IMG/VR virus record: IMGVR_UViG_3300035161_000033
Coordinates: 1 to 44,988 of that record
DNA length: 44,988 nt
Strand: one strand, 5' to 3'
Source: a virus
Shown here: piece after piece, positions 7,091 to 14,693 of the stretch
How the letters are laid out: each line of letters begins with the position of its first letter
Position numbering within the stretch: position 1 is the first letter of the stretch
The notes under the pieces: model-generated
What the model was told of the DNA's origin: nothing
Seen by the model: only the letters and a program-made list of their open reading frames with translations
Databases searched by the model: none
Position numbers and translations under genes: made by a program

Positions 7091-8052
7091 GCCCCGATGG
7101 GTTCAACAAACCCGCTGGATTGTTTGTGGCCACCTCCACCAAAGGCCTTGGCAATGGCCGAGCAGTCGAAGTCATCCCGCGATCGCAGGCCCCACTGGCG
7201 CATACCGTCTTTGCGATCGAGATAATAGGCTGCGAACTTAGCTCGGGGGTGCCGCAACAAAAGCTCATTGCCGACCTCGGAAAAGAAAACCGTCGCGTTG
7301 CTGACCGGCACTAGATACTGGCCTTCTTGGGGCTCGAAGTCGGCCGGCACGATCCTGGGAGGATCGTTGCGCATGTCGAAGAGCATCATCCGCGCATGGT
7401 CAGCCATCATGTCCACCATCTGCCTGGTGAGCTTGAGGCAGGCGACGCCGGCAGAGACAATCTCTCGTTTCCCGATCTCGCTATCCATCTCGCTCATGAC
7501 ATGCCTCCAGACCCCGAAGTCGAACGGGAGTGTCCGCATGTAAATGCTGATCGCTTCCGAATGTGGCAGTTTGAACTGCCAAAGGTCGCGGTCCTGCAGG
7601 TACTGGAACATCTTCGGCACCTTGAGCGTGGGGTGCCAATACTCCCAGGCCATGACCGCGCCGGATTTGGTCATATCGAACTTGAGGTGGATGTTCTTAC
7701 ACTGCAGCCAGCCAGTCGGATCTTTTTTGGCAAGATTGATCGTCTGCATTGGGCCCAAGGCTGCCAGCCAGGATTCAAAGGAGAGATCCTTTTCGGCCGT
7801 TGCGTGATGATCTAGGACCACCACTGTGTTTTTGTCCTGGGCGATCTCCAGCAGGACCGCCGGCGGATAGCTGAAGTCAACGATGAAGACGTCAGACAGC
7901 TTTTCCATCTTGGGCGGTTCCTTGCCGTAGAGAACCGGGATGTATTCGGCGTTAATGGCTTGGTTGTTGAAGTGGATCCATGCCGCCAGGGCGGCACCGA
8001 ATCCATCGTAACAATTGCCGTGATAGAGCACGTAGACTTTTTGTCCATTCAT
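7087..8052 (-). CDS. DHH/DHHA1-family phosphoesterase
   Basis: At 321 residues it has the DHH motifs in order: HGNCYDG at 11-17, FIVDFS with Asp59, LDHHA with the DHH triad at 81-83, and DRDLW in the middle. A DHHA1-type GGGGHKQSSG loop starts near 305. DHH enzymes use two metal ions to cut phosphoester bonds in nano-RNA, pAp, oligonucleotides or c-di-nucleotides. The substrate here is unknown; degrading short oligonucleotides, or signal dinucleotides such as those made by host defence, are both possible. The start at 8052 was chosen over a longer one because it overlaps the previous stop by ATGA and opens with the canonical beta strand KVYVLYHG. Confidence 0.88.
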   Translation of the reverse strand: MNGQKVYVLYHGNCYDGFGAALAAWIHFNNQAINAEYIPVLYGKEPPKMEKLSDVFIVDFSYPPAVLLEIAQDKNTVVVLDHHATAEKDLSFESWLAALGPMQTINLAKKDPTGWLQCKNIHLKFDMTKSGAVMAWEYWHPTLKVPKMFQYLQDRDLWQFKLPHSEAISIYMRTLPFDFGVWRHVMSEMDSEIGKREIVSAGVACLKLTRQMVDMMADHARMMLFDMRNDPPRIVPADFEPQEGQYLVPVSNATVFFSEVGNELLLRHPRAKFAAYYLDRKDGMRQWGLRSRDDFDCSAIAKAFGGGGHKQSSGFVEPIGA

Positions 8053-8330
8053 AACTTGAGTTGGGTTTGTTCGTTTTGTTTTTGGCGTTTTTCCTCCAGG
8101 GCGATCATTTCCTCGGAGGCCTCCTGCAGTTCTTTTAGGCGGAAAAGTGTGTAGTAGATACATTCCATGGTTTCGATTTCATGGTTGGCTTTTTCGGCAG
8201 TCATCCTGCCTCCCTCGACCCATCGAGGGTAAACCCGCTTCCGCATGTTGAACTCGCGCCGAGCGCAGGCAACCATTTCCGCGAGAGTCTTCTCGCAGTC
8301 CTGCATGGTGTAATAGCTAGATTGTGTCAT
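8049..8330 (-). CDS. Small helical phage protein (93 aa)
   Basis: It is mostly helical and charged, with RKRVYPRWVEGGRMTAEKA near residues 31-49 followed by a long helix of Glu, Lys and Leu. I associate this segment with small phage proteins near recombination genes, but its function is not known to me. It overlaps the sulfotransferase end by 14 bases and the DHH start by 4, in a tight operon. Confidence 0.7.
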   Translation of the reverse strand: MTQSSYYTMQDCEKTLAEMVACARREFNMRKRVYPRWVEGGRMTAEKANHEIETMECIYYTLFRLKELQEASEEMIALEEKRQKQNEQTQLKL

Positions 8331-8868
8331 AGGGAACCGGCTTCGATTCTCGGGGGCTCAATTTCTCATCTCCTAACGCAACCGTGAGCTTGGCCAGGTC
8401 GGGTTCGGCCTTGGTCATGAAAACGATGATCCGGCTGAAAGCGTAGACCGGATTGGCGGTGAGCTTTTCGTAAGGCACGACCAGGCGATTGGGCACTGGG
8501 CTGTAAAGCCACTTGTGGGTGAATTGCATCCAATATCTGGCCTTCTGCCGGAACCACGGCCGCCAATCCTTCTTCGTCACGCCTTCGTCCAGGTGCATGA
8601 CTTTCCATCCGGCCAAGGCATTGAATGGATTTCTGATTTGGACCAAATACAACCGATCCGGTTTGATTGGGACGTCCAGGTCGAAATCATGGGTTTTCTC
8701 CAGGTTGCATTCCTTGTTCTTCGCAAACCCGCGCTCGGGCCATTTGTAGACATCGGTCCAGTTGAGTTTGTCGCCGAAATACTTTTTCAGCACTCGCTGG
8801 AGGATGATGTGGCCGGATCTCGGGAAGGTCACGCACTGGGTGGGATAGATGCCATTGATGGGTTTCAT
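8317..8868 (-). CDS. Sulfotransferase-like protein
   Basis: This 183-residue protein has the hallmarks of PAPS-dependent sulfotransferases. TFPRSGHIILQRVL (about 14-27) is a P-loop-like 5'-phosphosulfate binding site, and LVQIRNPFNALAGW (about 75-90) matches the 3'-phosphate binding region. VPYEKLTANPVYAFSRI near 137-153 fits the C-terminal RYEDL-type element. Such enzymes move sulfate from PAPS to a hydroxyl or amine on a sugar, lipid or peptide. At 183 residues it is short for the family. It sits among replication genes, yet its chemistry fits the glycan cassette at 14.7-19.8 kb. The acceptor is unknown. Confidence 0.72.
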   Translation of the reverse strand: MKPINGIYPTQCVTFPRSGHIILQRVLKKYFGDKLNWTDVYKWPERGFAKNKECNLEKTHDFDLDVPIKPDRLYLVQIRNPFNALAGWKVMHLDEGVTKKDWRPWFRQKARYWMQFTHKWLYSPVPNRLVVPYEKLTANPVYAFSRIIVFMTKAEPDLAKLTVALGDEKLSPRESKPVPYDTI

Positions 8869-8872
8869 AGGA

Positions 8873-10375
8873 TTAGCGTTTTCGGTTCACGTCTGCAAAA
8901 AACTGTCTGGCCTCGGATTTGGTTGCTTTCCATGGGTCAGGGTGCCCCCTCTGATACATCGCCCACCGTTGCTTGTGGCTGGCGAGCTCCAGGTCTTTGT
9001 CCTGAAAAACCATGTCCAGCAGCACCGATGCATGACCTCTTCCTCGAACGGTTTCAATGTCAATGTTTGCCTCCTCGAGGTACTTGGCCTGCTTCTCTGT
9101 GACCGACTGCGTTTCCCAGTGCATGGTGGGCTGATAATCGGCAGCCTCGAAGTTGTCATGCGACATACAGAATTGCTCGGCACTGATGTATTTGGCTTTG
9201 CGTTTGGCAAGCCTTTCGAGCCGCTCGCGCAGGGTCGCTTCGCGTTCTGCGACGGCATCCCGGTAAAGATCGACCAGGTCGCGCTCCTCGCCGGCCCCGG
9301 CCGCCATATCCGTTGCTCGGTCGGCATCCTCGCGCTCTTTAGCCAGCAGATCGGCAGGATGGACAATGCGGTGTTTTTCATGAAGCCAGAGGAAATCCAG
9401 CAGGAGCAGGTTGTCCTTGGTTTCATGGATTCTGGTGCCACGGCCGACCATCTGAGCAAAGAGTGGCCTGGACCTGGTGGGTCGCAGGACTACCACGCAG
9501 TCGATTGTGGGGTCGTCATAGCCCTCAGTCAGGAGCATGGCGTTGCTCAGGACATCGAATTCCCCGGCGGCATACCTGGCCAGGATCTCCTGGCGGTCGG
9601 GGGATCCACCGTCCACATGCTGGGCGACCAGGCCGACGTTTCTGCAGGCGTCGACAAACTTGTGGCTGGTGGCGATGAGCGGCAGGAAAGCCAGGACTTT
9701 GCGGAAGCTGGCGTGTTTGCGGATCGACCAGGCGATGTCATCCAAGTATGGCTCCAAGATGTGCCCAAGCTGTTTGTCGTTGAAGTCGCCGGCCAGGAGC
9801 CTGACTTTTGAAAGGTCGATTTTGAGCGGGAGGCTTTTGATTGTGATTGGGCAAAGGAAACGCTCCTTGATCAATTCGATGAGCGGGACATCGATGGCAA
9901 CACTCTCGAAATACTCGGCGAGGGTTCGTTTGTCGCCTCGGTCTGGCGTGGCCGTGCAGCCCAGCACATGTGCCTCGAAGTGTGAGAGCACTCCCTGCCA
10001 GCTCTCGCTTATGGCGTGGTGGGCCTCGTCAGCTACCACCAGGTGAAAGTGATTGGACGGCCACCGGTCGAGTCTCCTGATCATGGTTTGCACCGACGCG
10101 ACAACGATCGGCGCATACACAGAGGCCTTTTGCTCTGCCTTCTCGATTTCAGGAACGATCCCGGTGGTCGCCCAAATCTTATCCCTGGCCTGGTTGATCA
10201 ACTCCTCCCTGTGGCACAAGATCAATGTGCGCTTAGGCTGGATGAGTTGAGCTAGCCAAGCAAAGATAATGGTCTTCCCAGAGCCAGTTGGGAGGACCGC
10301 TAACAGTCGCTTGAATTCTTTGAATGCTGACTGGATGCATTCGAGTGCCTTTGCCTGATACGGCCGGGGCTTCAT
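8873..10375 (-). CDS. Superfamily 2 DNA/RNA helicase (DEAH box)
   Basis: This 500-residue helicase has a Q-type start RPYQ, motif I GSGKT at 31-35, motif II DEAH at 116-119, motif III TATP at 141-144, and motif VI VGRGTRIH at 310-317. Its organisation resembles RadD/UvsW/Rad25-like branched-DNA helicases. The C-terminal part (about 340-500) is charged and family-specific. It probably unwinds or remodels DNA in replication and recombination. I chose the start at 10375, which lies one base after the stop of the DUF669-like gene, over a 10-codon longer version that overlaps that gene. The SD is weak, so coupling is likely. Confidence 0.88.
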   Translation of the reverse strand: MKPRPYQAKALECIQSAFKEFKRLLAVLPTGSGKTIIFAWLAQLIQPKRTLILCHREELINQARDKIWATTGIVPEIEKAEQKASVYAPIVVASVQTMIRRLDRWPSNHFHLVVADEAHHAISESWQGVLSHFEAHVLGCTATPDRGDKRTLAEYFESVAIDVPLIELIKERFLCPITIKSLPLKIDLSKVRLLAGDFNDKQLGHILEPYLDDIAWSIRKHASFRKVLAFLPLIATSHKFVDACRNVGLVAQHVDGGSPDRQEILARYAAGEFDVLSNAMLLTEGYDDPTIDCVVVLRPTRSRPLFAQMVGRGTRIHETKDNLLLLDFLWLHEKHRIVHPADLLAKEREDADRATDMAAGAGEERDLVDLYRDAVAEREATLRERLERLAKRKAKYISAEQFCMSHDNFEAADYQPTMHWETQSVTEKQAKYLEEANIDIETVRGRGHASVLLDMVFQDKDLELASHKQRWAMYQRGHPDPWKATKSEARQFFADVNRKR

Positions 10376-10376
10376 C

Positions 10377-10880
10377 TTAGAACGGAGTTTTCTTCTGCTC
10401 TCCATTGCTGTCGGCAGTGCCGGTCGGCTTACCGCGCAATTCTGGGTCGGGTTTAAGAACCTCGCGGTCGGTGTAAAAGGTTCCGACCTTGTTCTTCGTC
10501 ACCTCGCGGCCGGATCGCTCGGAGGTGTATTTGTCATGGATGACCTGGGCCCAGCAACGCAGCCCCATCGGATTGATCCAGGGCACTCCCAGCTCCTCGG
10601 CTTTGTCCTCGAGGAAGTGGAACGACTGGCCTTTCTTAAGGCTTCGGATGCCGGCTGATTTCAGGAACGTATCGATTTTCCATAACGTCGATTCATGGTC
10701 GATCAAGACTTCCTTGAGCTTGGACTTTGTCCCCTCAATGTTGAACACGATATTGTAGCGTTCAGCACCGGAGGTCTTTTTCCCGCTGGAAAAGTCCATG
10801 GTGAATTCGTACACGCAAAGGATGTAATCGCCTTCGGGCACGACCTCATAGGCGGATTGGGAATCTTGGAAAACTGGCAT
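10377..10880 (-). CDS. DUF669-like single-strand-binding-type phage protein
   Basis: It starts MPVFQDSQSAYEVVPEGDY, the pattern of phage DUF669 proteins, then has strands YILCVYEFTMDFSSGKK and YNIVFNIEG, and ends in a polar Lys-rich tail. It lies between an annealing protein plus exonuclease on one side and a helicase on the other. DUF669 proteins are repeatedly found in such modules and are often suspected to bind single-stranded DNA. Both the family link and the role are moderate inference from style and context. Confidence 0.65.
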   Translation of the reverse strand: MPVFQDSQSAYEVVPEGDYILCVYEFTMDFSSGKKTSGAERYNIVFNIEGTKSKLKEVLIDHESTLWKIDTFLKSAGIRSLKKGQSFHFLEDKAEELGVPWINPMGLRCWAQVIHDKYTSERSGREVTKNKVGTFYTDREVLKPDPELRGKPTGTADSNGEQKKTPF

Positions 10881-10882
10881 GG

Positions 10883-11941
10883 TTACTTGTCTTTCTTTTT
10901 GGAGGTTCTTTCGGTGACGAGAAAAGAGGACGGGGCCTTGCGTTGCATGATCGCGCCCAACTTCTGCTCGAGTTCGCGTTCGGCCGCTTTCTTGGCCATC
11001 CCATGGAATGCGGCGTAAGTGTCAAAGAGAATCCTGGGCTTAACCGCGCAGGCCTTGATGAATTCGTCTTGCGGCAAAGTGCTGGATTTGAACGCTGCCG
11101 AAACGTCATCGATGAACCGGTTTCCTTGCCGGTTTTGGATCGCAAAGCCAGTGGGCACCATGCCCTGCTTGATCGCCATTTCTTTGGCGTGATATTCGAC
11201 CGACTCGCACCAATCAGCCAGCGTTCTGGCAATCCGTAATGCCATGCCCATTTGCTCGGCGGTCTTGATTTCCGAAGAGTGCCATTGCGGCAGGTTCCAT
11301 TCGGGGTTACTGGCCAGGGCGATGTTCACCTGCTGGATCAGTGCCTCGCACTTGTCCGGTCGCTTGGCGCACCATCCGCAATATTCGCATGGTATAGGAG
11401 CTGCCCAGGCTGACTCTACGTTCGCGATGATTTCGCGGATGCAGTCCCAGGCTGACTCCTTGGTCCATTTGTGCTTTCGCACGGTTTGGGTGCTCCCGAA
11501 AAGGAGGTGGGTTCTGATTTCGGTGATTGCCTCTTGGCTATCCAAAATCATGTAAGCATAGGCTGCCATTTGGGGACGGTAGTCTCGAGGCCTCCACTTA
11601 AGGTCAAAGACCTCTGGTCCGATTACCACGTCCGGTGTGCCTCTGATCGGCAGGCCGTTTGGCAGCACCCCCTCTTGCATGGTTTCGATGATGGTCGGAT
11701 GATCGAGTTTGGGGCCATTGATATCGATGTATTCAAGTGCCCACTCCAGGTCTTCCCTGAAGTTTTCGTTCACCTCCTCGAGCACCTTTTTGTTGCCTTT
11801 CAGGTACTCGGCCAGGACGTTGTGGCGTTTTTTGCCCTCATCCGTGTACTCGCTCGGTGCGCCTTCAAACTTGGGGCACTGGGCGAGCATGGGCAATGCG
11901 GACGGTCTATATCTGCTTGCTGTGGGTTTGAGTTTGTTCAT
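10883..11941 (-). CDS. PD-(D/E)XK exonuclease, Cas4/RecB-like, four-cysteine
   Basis: The 352-residue protein carries a nuclease core GTPDVVIGPEVFDLKWR with Asp105, Asp114 and Lys116, followed by RPQMAAYAYM with the RecB-type Gln. Cys22 (AQCP) and three or four later cysteines (CEYCGWC at 186-192, then Cys199) match the split pattern of iron-sulfur nucleases such as Cas4 and AddB. It resembles the phage DUF2800 group. The likely role is resecting DNA ends for the RecT-like partner encoded just upstream; the ATGA overlap supports coupled synthesis. The start at 11941 is set by that overlap. Cluster binding is inference from cysteine spacing. Confidence 0.78.
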   Translation of the reverse strand: MNKLKPTASRYRPSALPMLAQCPKFEGAPSEYTDEGKKRHNVLAEYLKGNKKVLEEVNENFREDLEWALEYIDINGPKLDHPTIIETMQEGVLPNGLPIRGTPDVVIGPEVFDLKWRPRDYRPQMAAYAYMILDSQEAITEIRTHLLFGSTQTVRKHKWTKESAWDCIREIIANVESAWAAPIPCEYCGWCAKRPDKCEALIQQVNIALASNPEWNLPQWHSSEIKTAEQMGMALRIARTLADWCESVEYHAKEMAIKQGMVPTGFAIQNRQGNRFIDDVSAAFKSSTLPQDEFIKACAVKPRILFDTYAAFHGMAKKAAERELEQKLGAIMQRKAPSSFLVTERTSKKKDK

Positions 11942-12987
11942 GGTTCGATTGATTCGATGGCTCGCATGAAAGCCATCTTTTGGGTTAGTACTTTTTTCGC
12001 TTTGGCGGGGCTTAGGGTTGGAAGTGTCTTCTGGAGGTGGGCTCCAGCCTGGGCTTCGGTCTTGAGCTCCTTGCTCGCAGGCTCGATCCATTGGTTCTCA
12101 ATCATCCAATTGGCAACCTTAACGAAGTTGCCTTGCATGATGTGGCCCATCTGATCGACCAGGTCGGGGCTCAGGGTTTCTGCCTCGGGCCCGGGCCCAG
12201 GTTCGACCGAGGGTGCCGGCTCGGCGGCCGCTTCCGGCTCGATGGTCTTTTGCGGTGGAGGGATCGGTTCGTCCCCGTCGTCACCAGGCTCGATGGTCGG
12301 CTTGGCCTTCTTTGCCTTCTTGGGTTTTGGCGTCGCCGGCGCGAGGCCTTGATCGGCCAGCTCCTCCTCCTCGGTTTTGATTTCCTTGGGTTTCTCGGGT
12401 TCCACGACCTCGGCATCGACAACCTTGCCGGTTGCCTGCGCGGTCGGCTTCGAGGGCTCGGATTGACCGAGATCAAGTCCCGGCTCGGCGGTCACGGTTG
12501 TGACTCCCTCGTCTTCTTCGCTGCCAGCCCAGACTTCAGGCGCGAGCATTCCAACGGCCGTTGTGATGACCCGGGCGCGGAGCATGTTGGCTGGTGTCTT
12601 TTCCCAGCCAGAATCCTTTTTGACCAGGCCTTGGCGTTTCGCATCTTCGATGCTGAAGCTGACCTCGATCGTGTTTCCCTCAAAGGTGAATTCGGCCGTG
12701 GCTTTCTTGCCGTCAAAGCCACCGTCGATCCATTTGTGCCTGCCTCCAAGCCGGCGGAAGTCGGCCAGGACGGTGCTGGACTTCTTGGAGATCTTGCCGT
12801 CGATCAGGTGGTACCTGGCGGCGACCTCATCGGGTGTCATGTTCTTGGTCATGCACACCATGGCCAGCACCTTGCCCTGCTCGGTTCTGGTGCAGCCAAA
12901 CATGCCTGACCTGGTGAAGAATTCGCCCACTCGGTCGATAGCGGCCAGCGGGTCTTCCATTTTCTTGTAGATTGCGATTTCGTTCAT
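11938..12987 (-). CDS. RecT-like single-strand annealing protein with disordered linker
   Basis: Residues 1-185 resemble phage RecT/Bet-type recombinases: KVLAMVCMTKNMTPDEVAARYHLIDGKIS, then FRRLGGRHKWI, then NMLRARVITTAVGMLAPEV. Residues about 190-290 form a Pro/Glu/Lys-rich linker, and the last 65 residues form a helical tail that could bind a partner. The family call is by pattern and context, since a nuclease gene follows directly with an ATGA overlap. Annealing proteins pair single strands during phage recombination and replication restart. A distant relative with another function is possible. Confidence 0.65.
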   Translation of the reverse strand: MNEIAIYKKMEDPLAAIDRVGEFFTRSGMFGCTRTEQGKVLAMVCMTKNMTPDEVAARYHLIDGKISKKSSTVLADFRRLGGRHKWIDGGFDGKKATAEFTFEGNTIEVSFSIEDAKRQGLVKKDSGWEKTPANMLRARVITTAVGMLAPEVWAGSEEDEGVTTVTAEPGLDLGQSEPSKPTAQATGKVVDAEVVEPEKPKEIKTEEEELADQGLAPATPKPKKAKKAKPTIEPGDDGDEPIPPPQKTIEPEAAAEPAPSVEPGPGPEAETLSPDLVDQMGHIMQGNFVKVANWMIENQWIEPASKELKTEAQAGAHLQKTLPTLSPAKAKKVLTQKMAFMRAIESIEP

Positions 12988-13040
12988 AGTCGTTGGGAGT
13001 AGGAGTCGGTTCCGAGGGCGTTTTGCCCCCTCGATTGAGG

Positions 13041-13060
13041 TTCACAGATCCACCTGTGAA
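13041..13060. repeat. Perfect 7-bp hairpin after the HTH gene
   Basis: TTCACAG at 13041-13047 pairs with CTGTGAA at 13054-13060 across a 6-base loop, directly after the HTH stop codon. A second, imperfect stem (CGAGGGC with GCCCCCTCG) lies at about 13014-13033. Both are in the 73-base gap before the RecT-like gene and may modulate read-through from the regulators into the recombination genes. There is no T-run. Confidence 0.4.
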
Positions 13061-13264
13061 TTATTCGGAGGATTTCCCCTGGTTGAGTGCCTTTAGGACA
13101 GTCGGCCAGTGAAAGCGTTTGATCTGATGCCCCATGTCGATGACTGGGATTTTGCCCTCCCGCACTTTGCGGCGAAGGGTCGATTCAGAAATTCCCATCC
13201 GTTCTGCAGTCTCTCCATAAGACAGCAGTCGGTCCTCGTTCGGTTGGTTGGTTTGATCCGTCAT
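13061..13264 (-). CDS. Excisionase/MerR-like helix-turn-helix protein
   Basis: This 67-residue protein has RLLSYGETAERMGISESTLRRKVREGKIPVIDMGHQIKRF, the typical helix-turn-helix and wing of small excisionase or DNA-binding AlpA/MerR-type proteins. It should bind DNA as a regulator or recombination directionality factor. No integrase is seen here, so regulation of the early operon is more likely. It overlaps the stop of the RHH gene by ATGA and is the second gene of the operon. Confidence 0.78.
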   Translation of the reverse strand: MTDQTNQPNEDRLLSYGETAERMGISESTLRRKVREGKIPVIDMGHQIKRFHWPTVLKALNQGKSSE

Positions 13265-13422
13265 GGCTTTAGATTTTGAACCTCTGGGTACTTGGCAGCA
13301 AGCGCATCGAGGAGGATCCAGGTGTGGGTTCTACCACTCTCCTTTTTCTTCCTTTCAAGCCAGCGGCAGATCTTGGGTGGGAATCGAAAACTCTTGGTTT
13401 CGGTCTTGGGTTTTCTCGGCAT
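13261..13422 (-). CDS. Small ribbon-helix-helix (Arc/CopG-type) protein, 53 aa
   Basis: From the ATG at 13422 the minus strand encodes MPRKPKTETKSFRFPPKICR, then a helix WLERKKKESG, a turn RTHTW, and a second helix ILLDALAAKYPEV. This is the length and order of a ribbon-helix-helix repressor: a beta strand KSFRFPP and two helices. The stop overlaps the HTH start by ATGA, which strongly supports it. As the first gene of the minus-strand early operon it may control its own promoter. An imperfect inverted repeat (ATAGGGCT/AGCCCCCTAT, 13421-13446) lies at its start. Confidence 0.7.
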   Translation of the reverse strand: MPRKPKTETKSFRFPPKICRWLERKKKESGRTHTWILLDALAAKYPEVQNLKP

Positions 13423-13485
13423 AGGGCTCGAATTACAGCCCCCTATTTTCAGGCTGACAAGTCGGGAAGTAATGATTTGGCTTGC

Positions 13486-13498
13486 TTTGTATATACAC
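13486..13498. promoter_or_regulatory. TTTGTATATACAC motif in the divergent control region
   Basis: This 13-base sequence is identical to 6808-6820, where it overlaps a good minus-strand -10 box. Here the matching -35 position is poor on both strands. It contains the palindrome GTATATAC. It may be a promoter element or operator shared by two early transcripts. Confidence 0.45.
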
Positions 13499-13519
13499 TT
13501 CCAGGCAAGGTCTTTGGGT

Positions 13520-13534
13520 GGCGGAAGTTCCGCC
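13520..13534. promoter_or_regulatory. Perfect 15-base palindrome, probable operator
   Basis: GGCGGAA and TTCCGCC are perfect 7-base half-sites around a single central G. The site lies between the divergent RHH gene (minus) and zinc-finger gene (plus), 98 and 35 bases from their starts. Symmetric 7-base half-sites fit a dimeric repressor. Candidates in the window are the RHH, HTH and zinc-finger proteins. Confidence 0.55.
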
Positions 13535-13568
13535 GCGAAAATAGTTATTAACAGTCAAAACCACAGTT

Positions 13569-13928
13569 ATGCGAATAAGTTGTGAACAGTGCGGGAAGGA
13601 ATTCCAGAAGCGCACTAAAAAGGAGGCCGAAATGGCCATTCGGATGCACGTAGGACGAGTGCATGGAAACATCAAAAACGGTGGCACCAATTTGCACCAG
13701 GATGCACCAACTGTCACCACCGGCAGAAAACCGCTCACCGAAGAACAGAAGGAACGTCGCCGGCAATACCAGCGCGATCGGAGGGCTCAGCTAAAATCAG
13801 GCAGACTTCCCCGTCGTCGCATCGACGTGTTCCAAAATGGTCATTCGGTTGAATTGCACCATTGCCCTCGATGCGGTCTGGATCTGGACAAGCTGGCCAT
13901 TGCTATGATGGCGGCAGCGAAGGTGTGA
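13569..13928 (+). CDS. C2H2 zinc-finger phage protein (119 aa)
   Basis: The N-terminus has Cys5-x2-Cys8 and His27-x4-His32, a C2H2-like finger. The middle is Lys/Arg-rich (EQKERRRQYQRDRRAQLKSG). Near residue 97 there is HHCPRCG, a second CxxC. The protein should bind DNA or RNA with zinc, and it is the first gene of the short plus-strand unit, divergent from the early operon. A regulator is the natural guess. The SD is weak. Confidence 0.72.
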   Translation: MRISCEQCGKEFQKRTKKEAEMAIRMHVGRVHGNIKNGGTNLHQDAPTVTTGRKPLTEEQKERRRQYQRDRRAQLKSGRLPRRRIDVFQNGHSVELHHCPRCGLDLDKLAIAMMAAAKV

Positions 13929-13941
13929 ACAAGGTGTGAGT

Positions 13942-14277
13942 ATGCCAAAAGGTAAAAGCCAGAAGTCTGGCAATGGCAAGGCTAACCGGCATCAGATCAG
14001 GTTCCCAATAACTCGGGAAACTGCCACATTCGAGAAGGCTGTGGAAGAGGTCCGATGCGTGGTATTGGCTAGGGCAGGGGTGAGCACCAAGCGCATTTCC
14101 GAGATTTTGCGTATTAGCAAAAGCAAGGTCCAGTATCGGATCTGGAAGGGCGAGGCTATTGGTGCCAGGGCTAGATTCCGAAATGGCGAAAGCTGGGAAA
14201 CGGAAGTTGCTGTTCGAGCGATCCAGCGAAAAGTCATTCAGGAGATCTCAGAAACGGTCACACCGAAGTACCTCTAG
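13942..14277 (+). CDS. HTH-type DNA-binding protein (111 aa)
   Basis: The basic start MPKGKSQKSGNGKANRH is followed by a helix-turn-helix-like segment, VSTKRISEILRISKSKVQYRIWKGEAIG (about 48-75). The rest is basic and helical. The ATG at 13942 is preferred to a GTG two codons earlier because AAGG lies 7 bases upstream. It follows the zinc-finger gene by 13 bases within a direct repeat AAGGTGTGA (13920, 13931). It probably regulates phage genes. Its 3' end overlaps the convergent nuclease gene by 20 bases. Confidence 0.65.
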   Translation: MPKGKSQKSGNGKANRHQIRFPITRETATFEKAVEEVRCVVLARAGVSTKRISEILRISKSKVQYRIWKGEAIGARARFRNGESWETEVAVRAIQRKVIQEISETVTPKYL

Positions 14278-14689
14278 GCGGCATTCCTAGTTGTTTTCGG
14301 GCCCAATCGATTGCCTGGGCCAGGTTTGAAGACACCAGGCATGGAACTTTGGATTTTTCCATCCATGCTTGAATGGTCGTTTTCTGTTCATCGGTCAGCT
14401 TGCCGTGGGGGCCTTTGAGTTCGATCGCGCAGCCTCGGCCGTTCCAGAGCAGGACAAAGTCAGGGGTGCCTTTCTTTGTCGTGGACTTCTTGTCGGTGCG
14501 GCTGTGGACGATCGCAATGTCGGCCACGTTGCAATAGGCCTCGAGCTGCCGGTGCATTTCCAGTTCCTCTTTGCGGTCCTGCTTTTCGAGGGCTTCGTCA
14601 ACCGTGGGTGTTTTGAGCTCCTTGCGGACCCGGGGCTCCATGCACCGCCGGATGTTCTCGGGAAGATTCTTCGGATCCAGTTTACTCAT
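14258..14689 (-). CDS. VRR-NUC domain nuclease
   Basis: In this 143-residue protein, GTPDF at 74-78 supplies the catalytic Asp77, and AIELKGP supplies Glu90 and Lys92. LTDEQKTTIQAW includes the conserved Gln102, and a helical N-terminus carries a Glu before the core. This is the stand-alone VRR-NUC arrangement of phage nucleases, a PD-(D/E)XK type related to Holliday-junction and repair nucleases. It probably trims or resolves replication or recombination intermediates. It is the last gene of the minus-strand glycan cluster, 4 bases after the FkbM gene. Confidence 0.85.
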   Translation of the reverse strand: MSKLDPKNLPENIRRCMEPRVRKELKTPTVDEALEKQDRKEELEMHRQLEAYCNVADIAIVHSRTDKKSTTKKGTPDFVLLWNGRGCAIELKGPHGKLTDEQKTTIQAWMEKSKVPCLVSSNLAQAIDWARKQLGMPPRGTSV

Positions 14690-14693
14690 GGCC

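Noticed and set aside
13061-13264. Excisionase as evidence of a temperate phage
   Set aside because: No integrase or attachment site is present in the window, and small HTH proteins of this form also serve as plain regulators.
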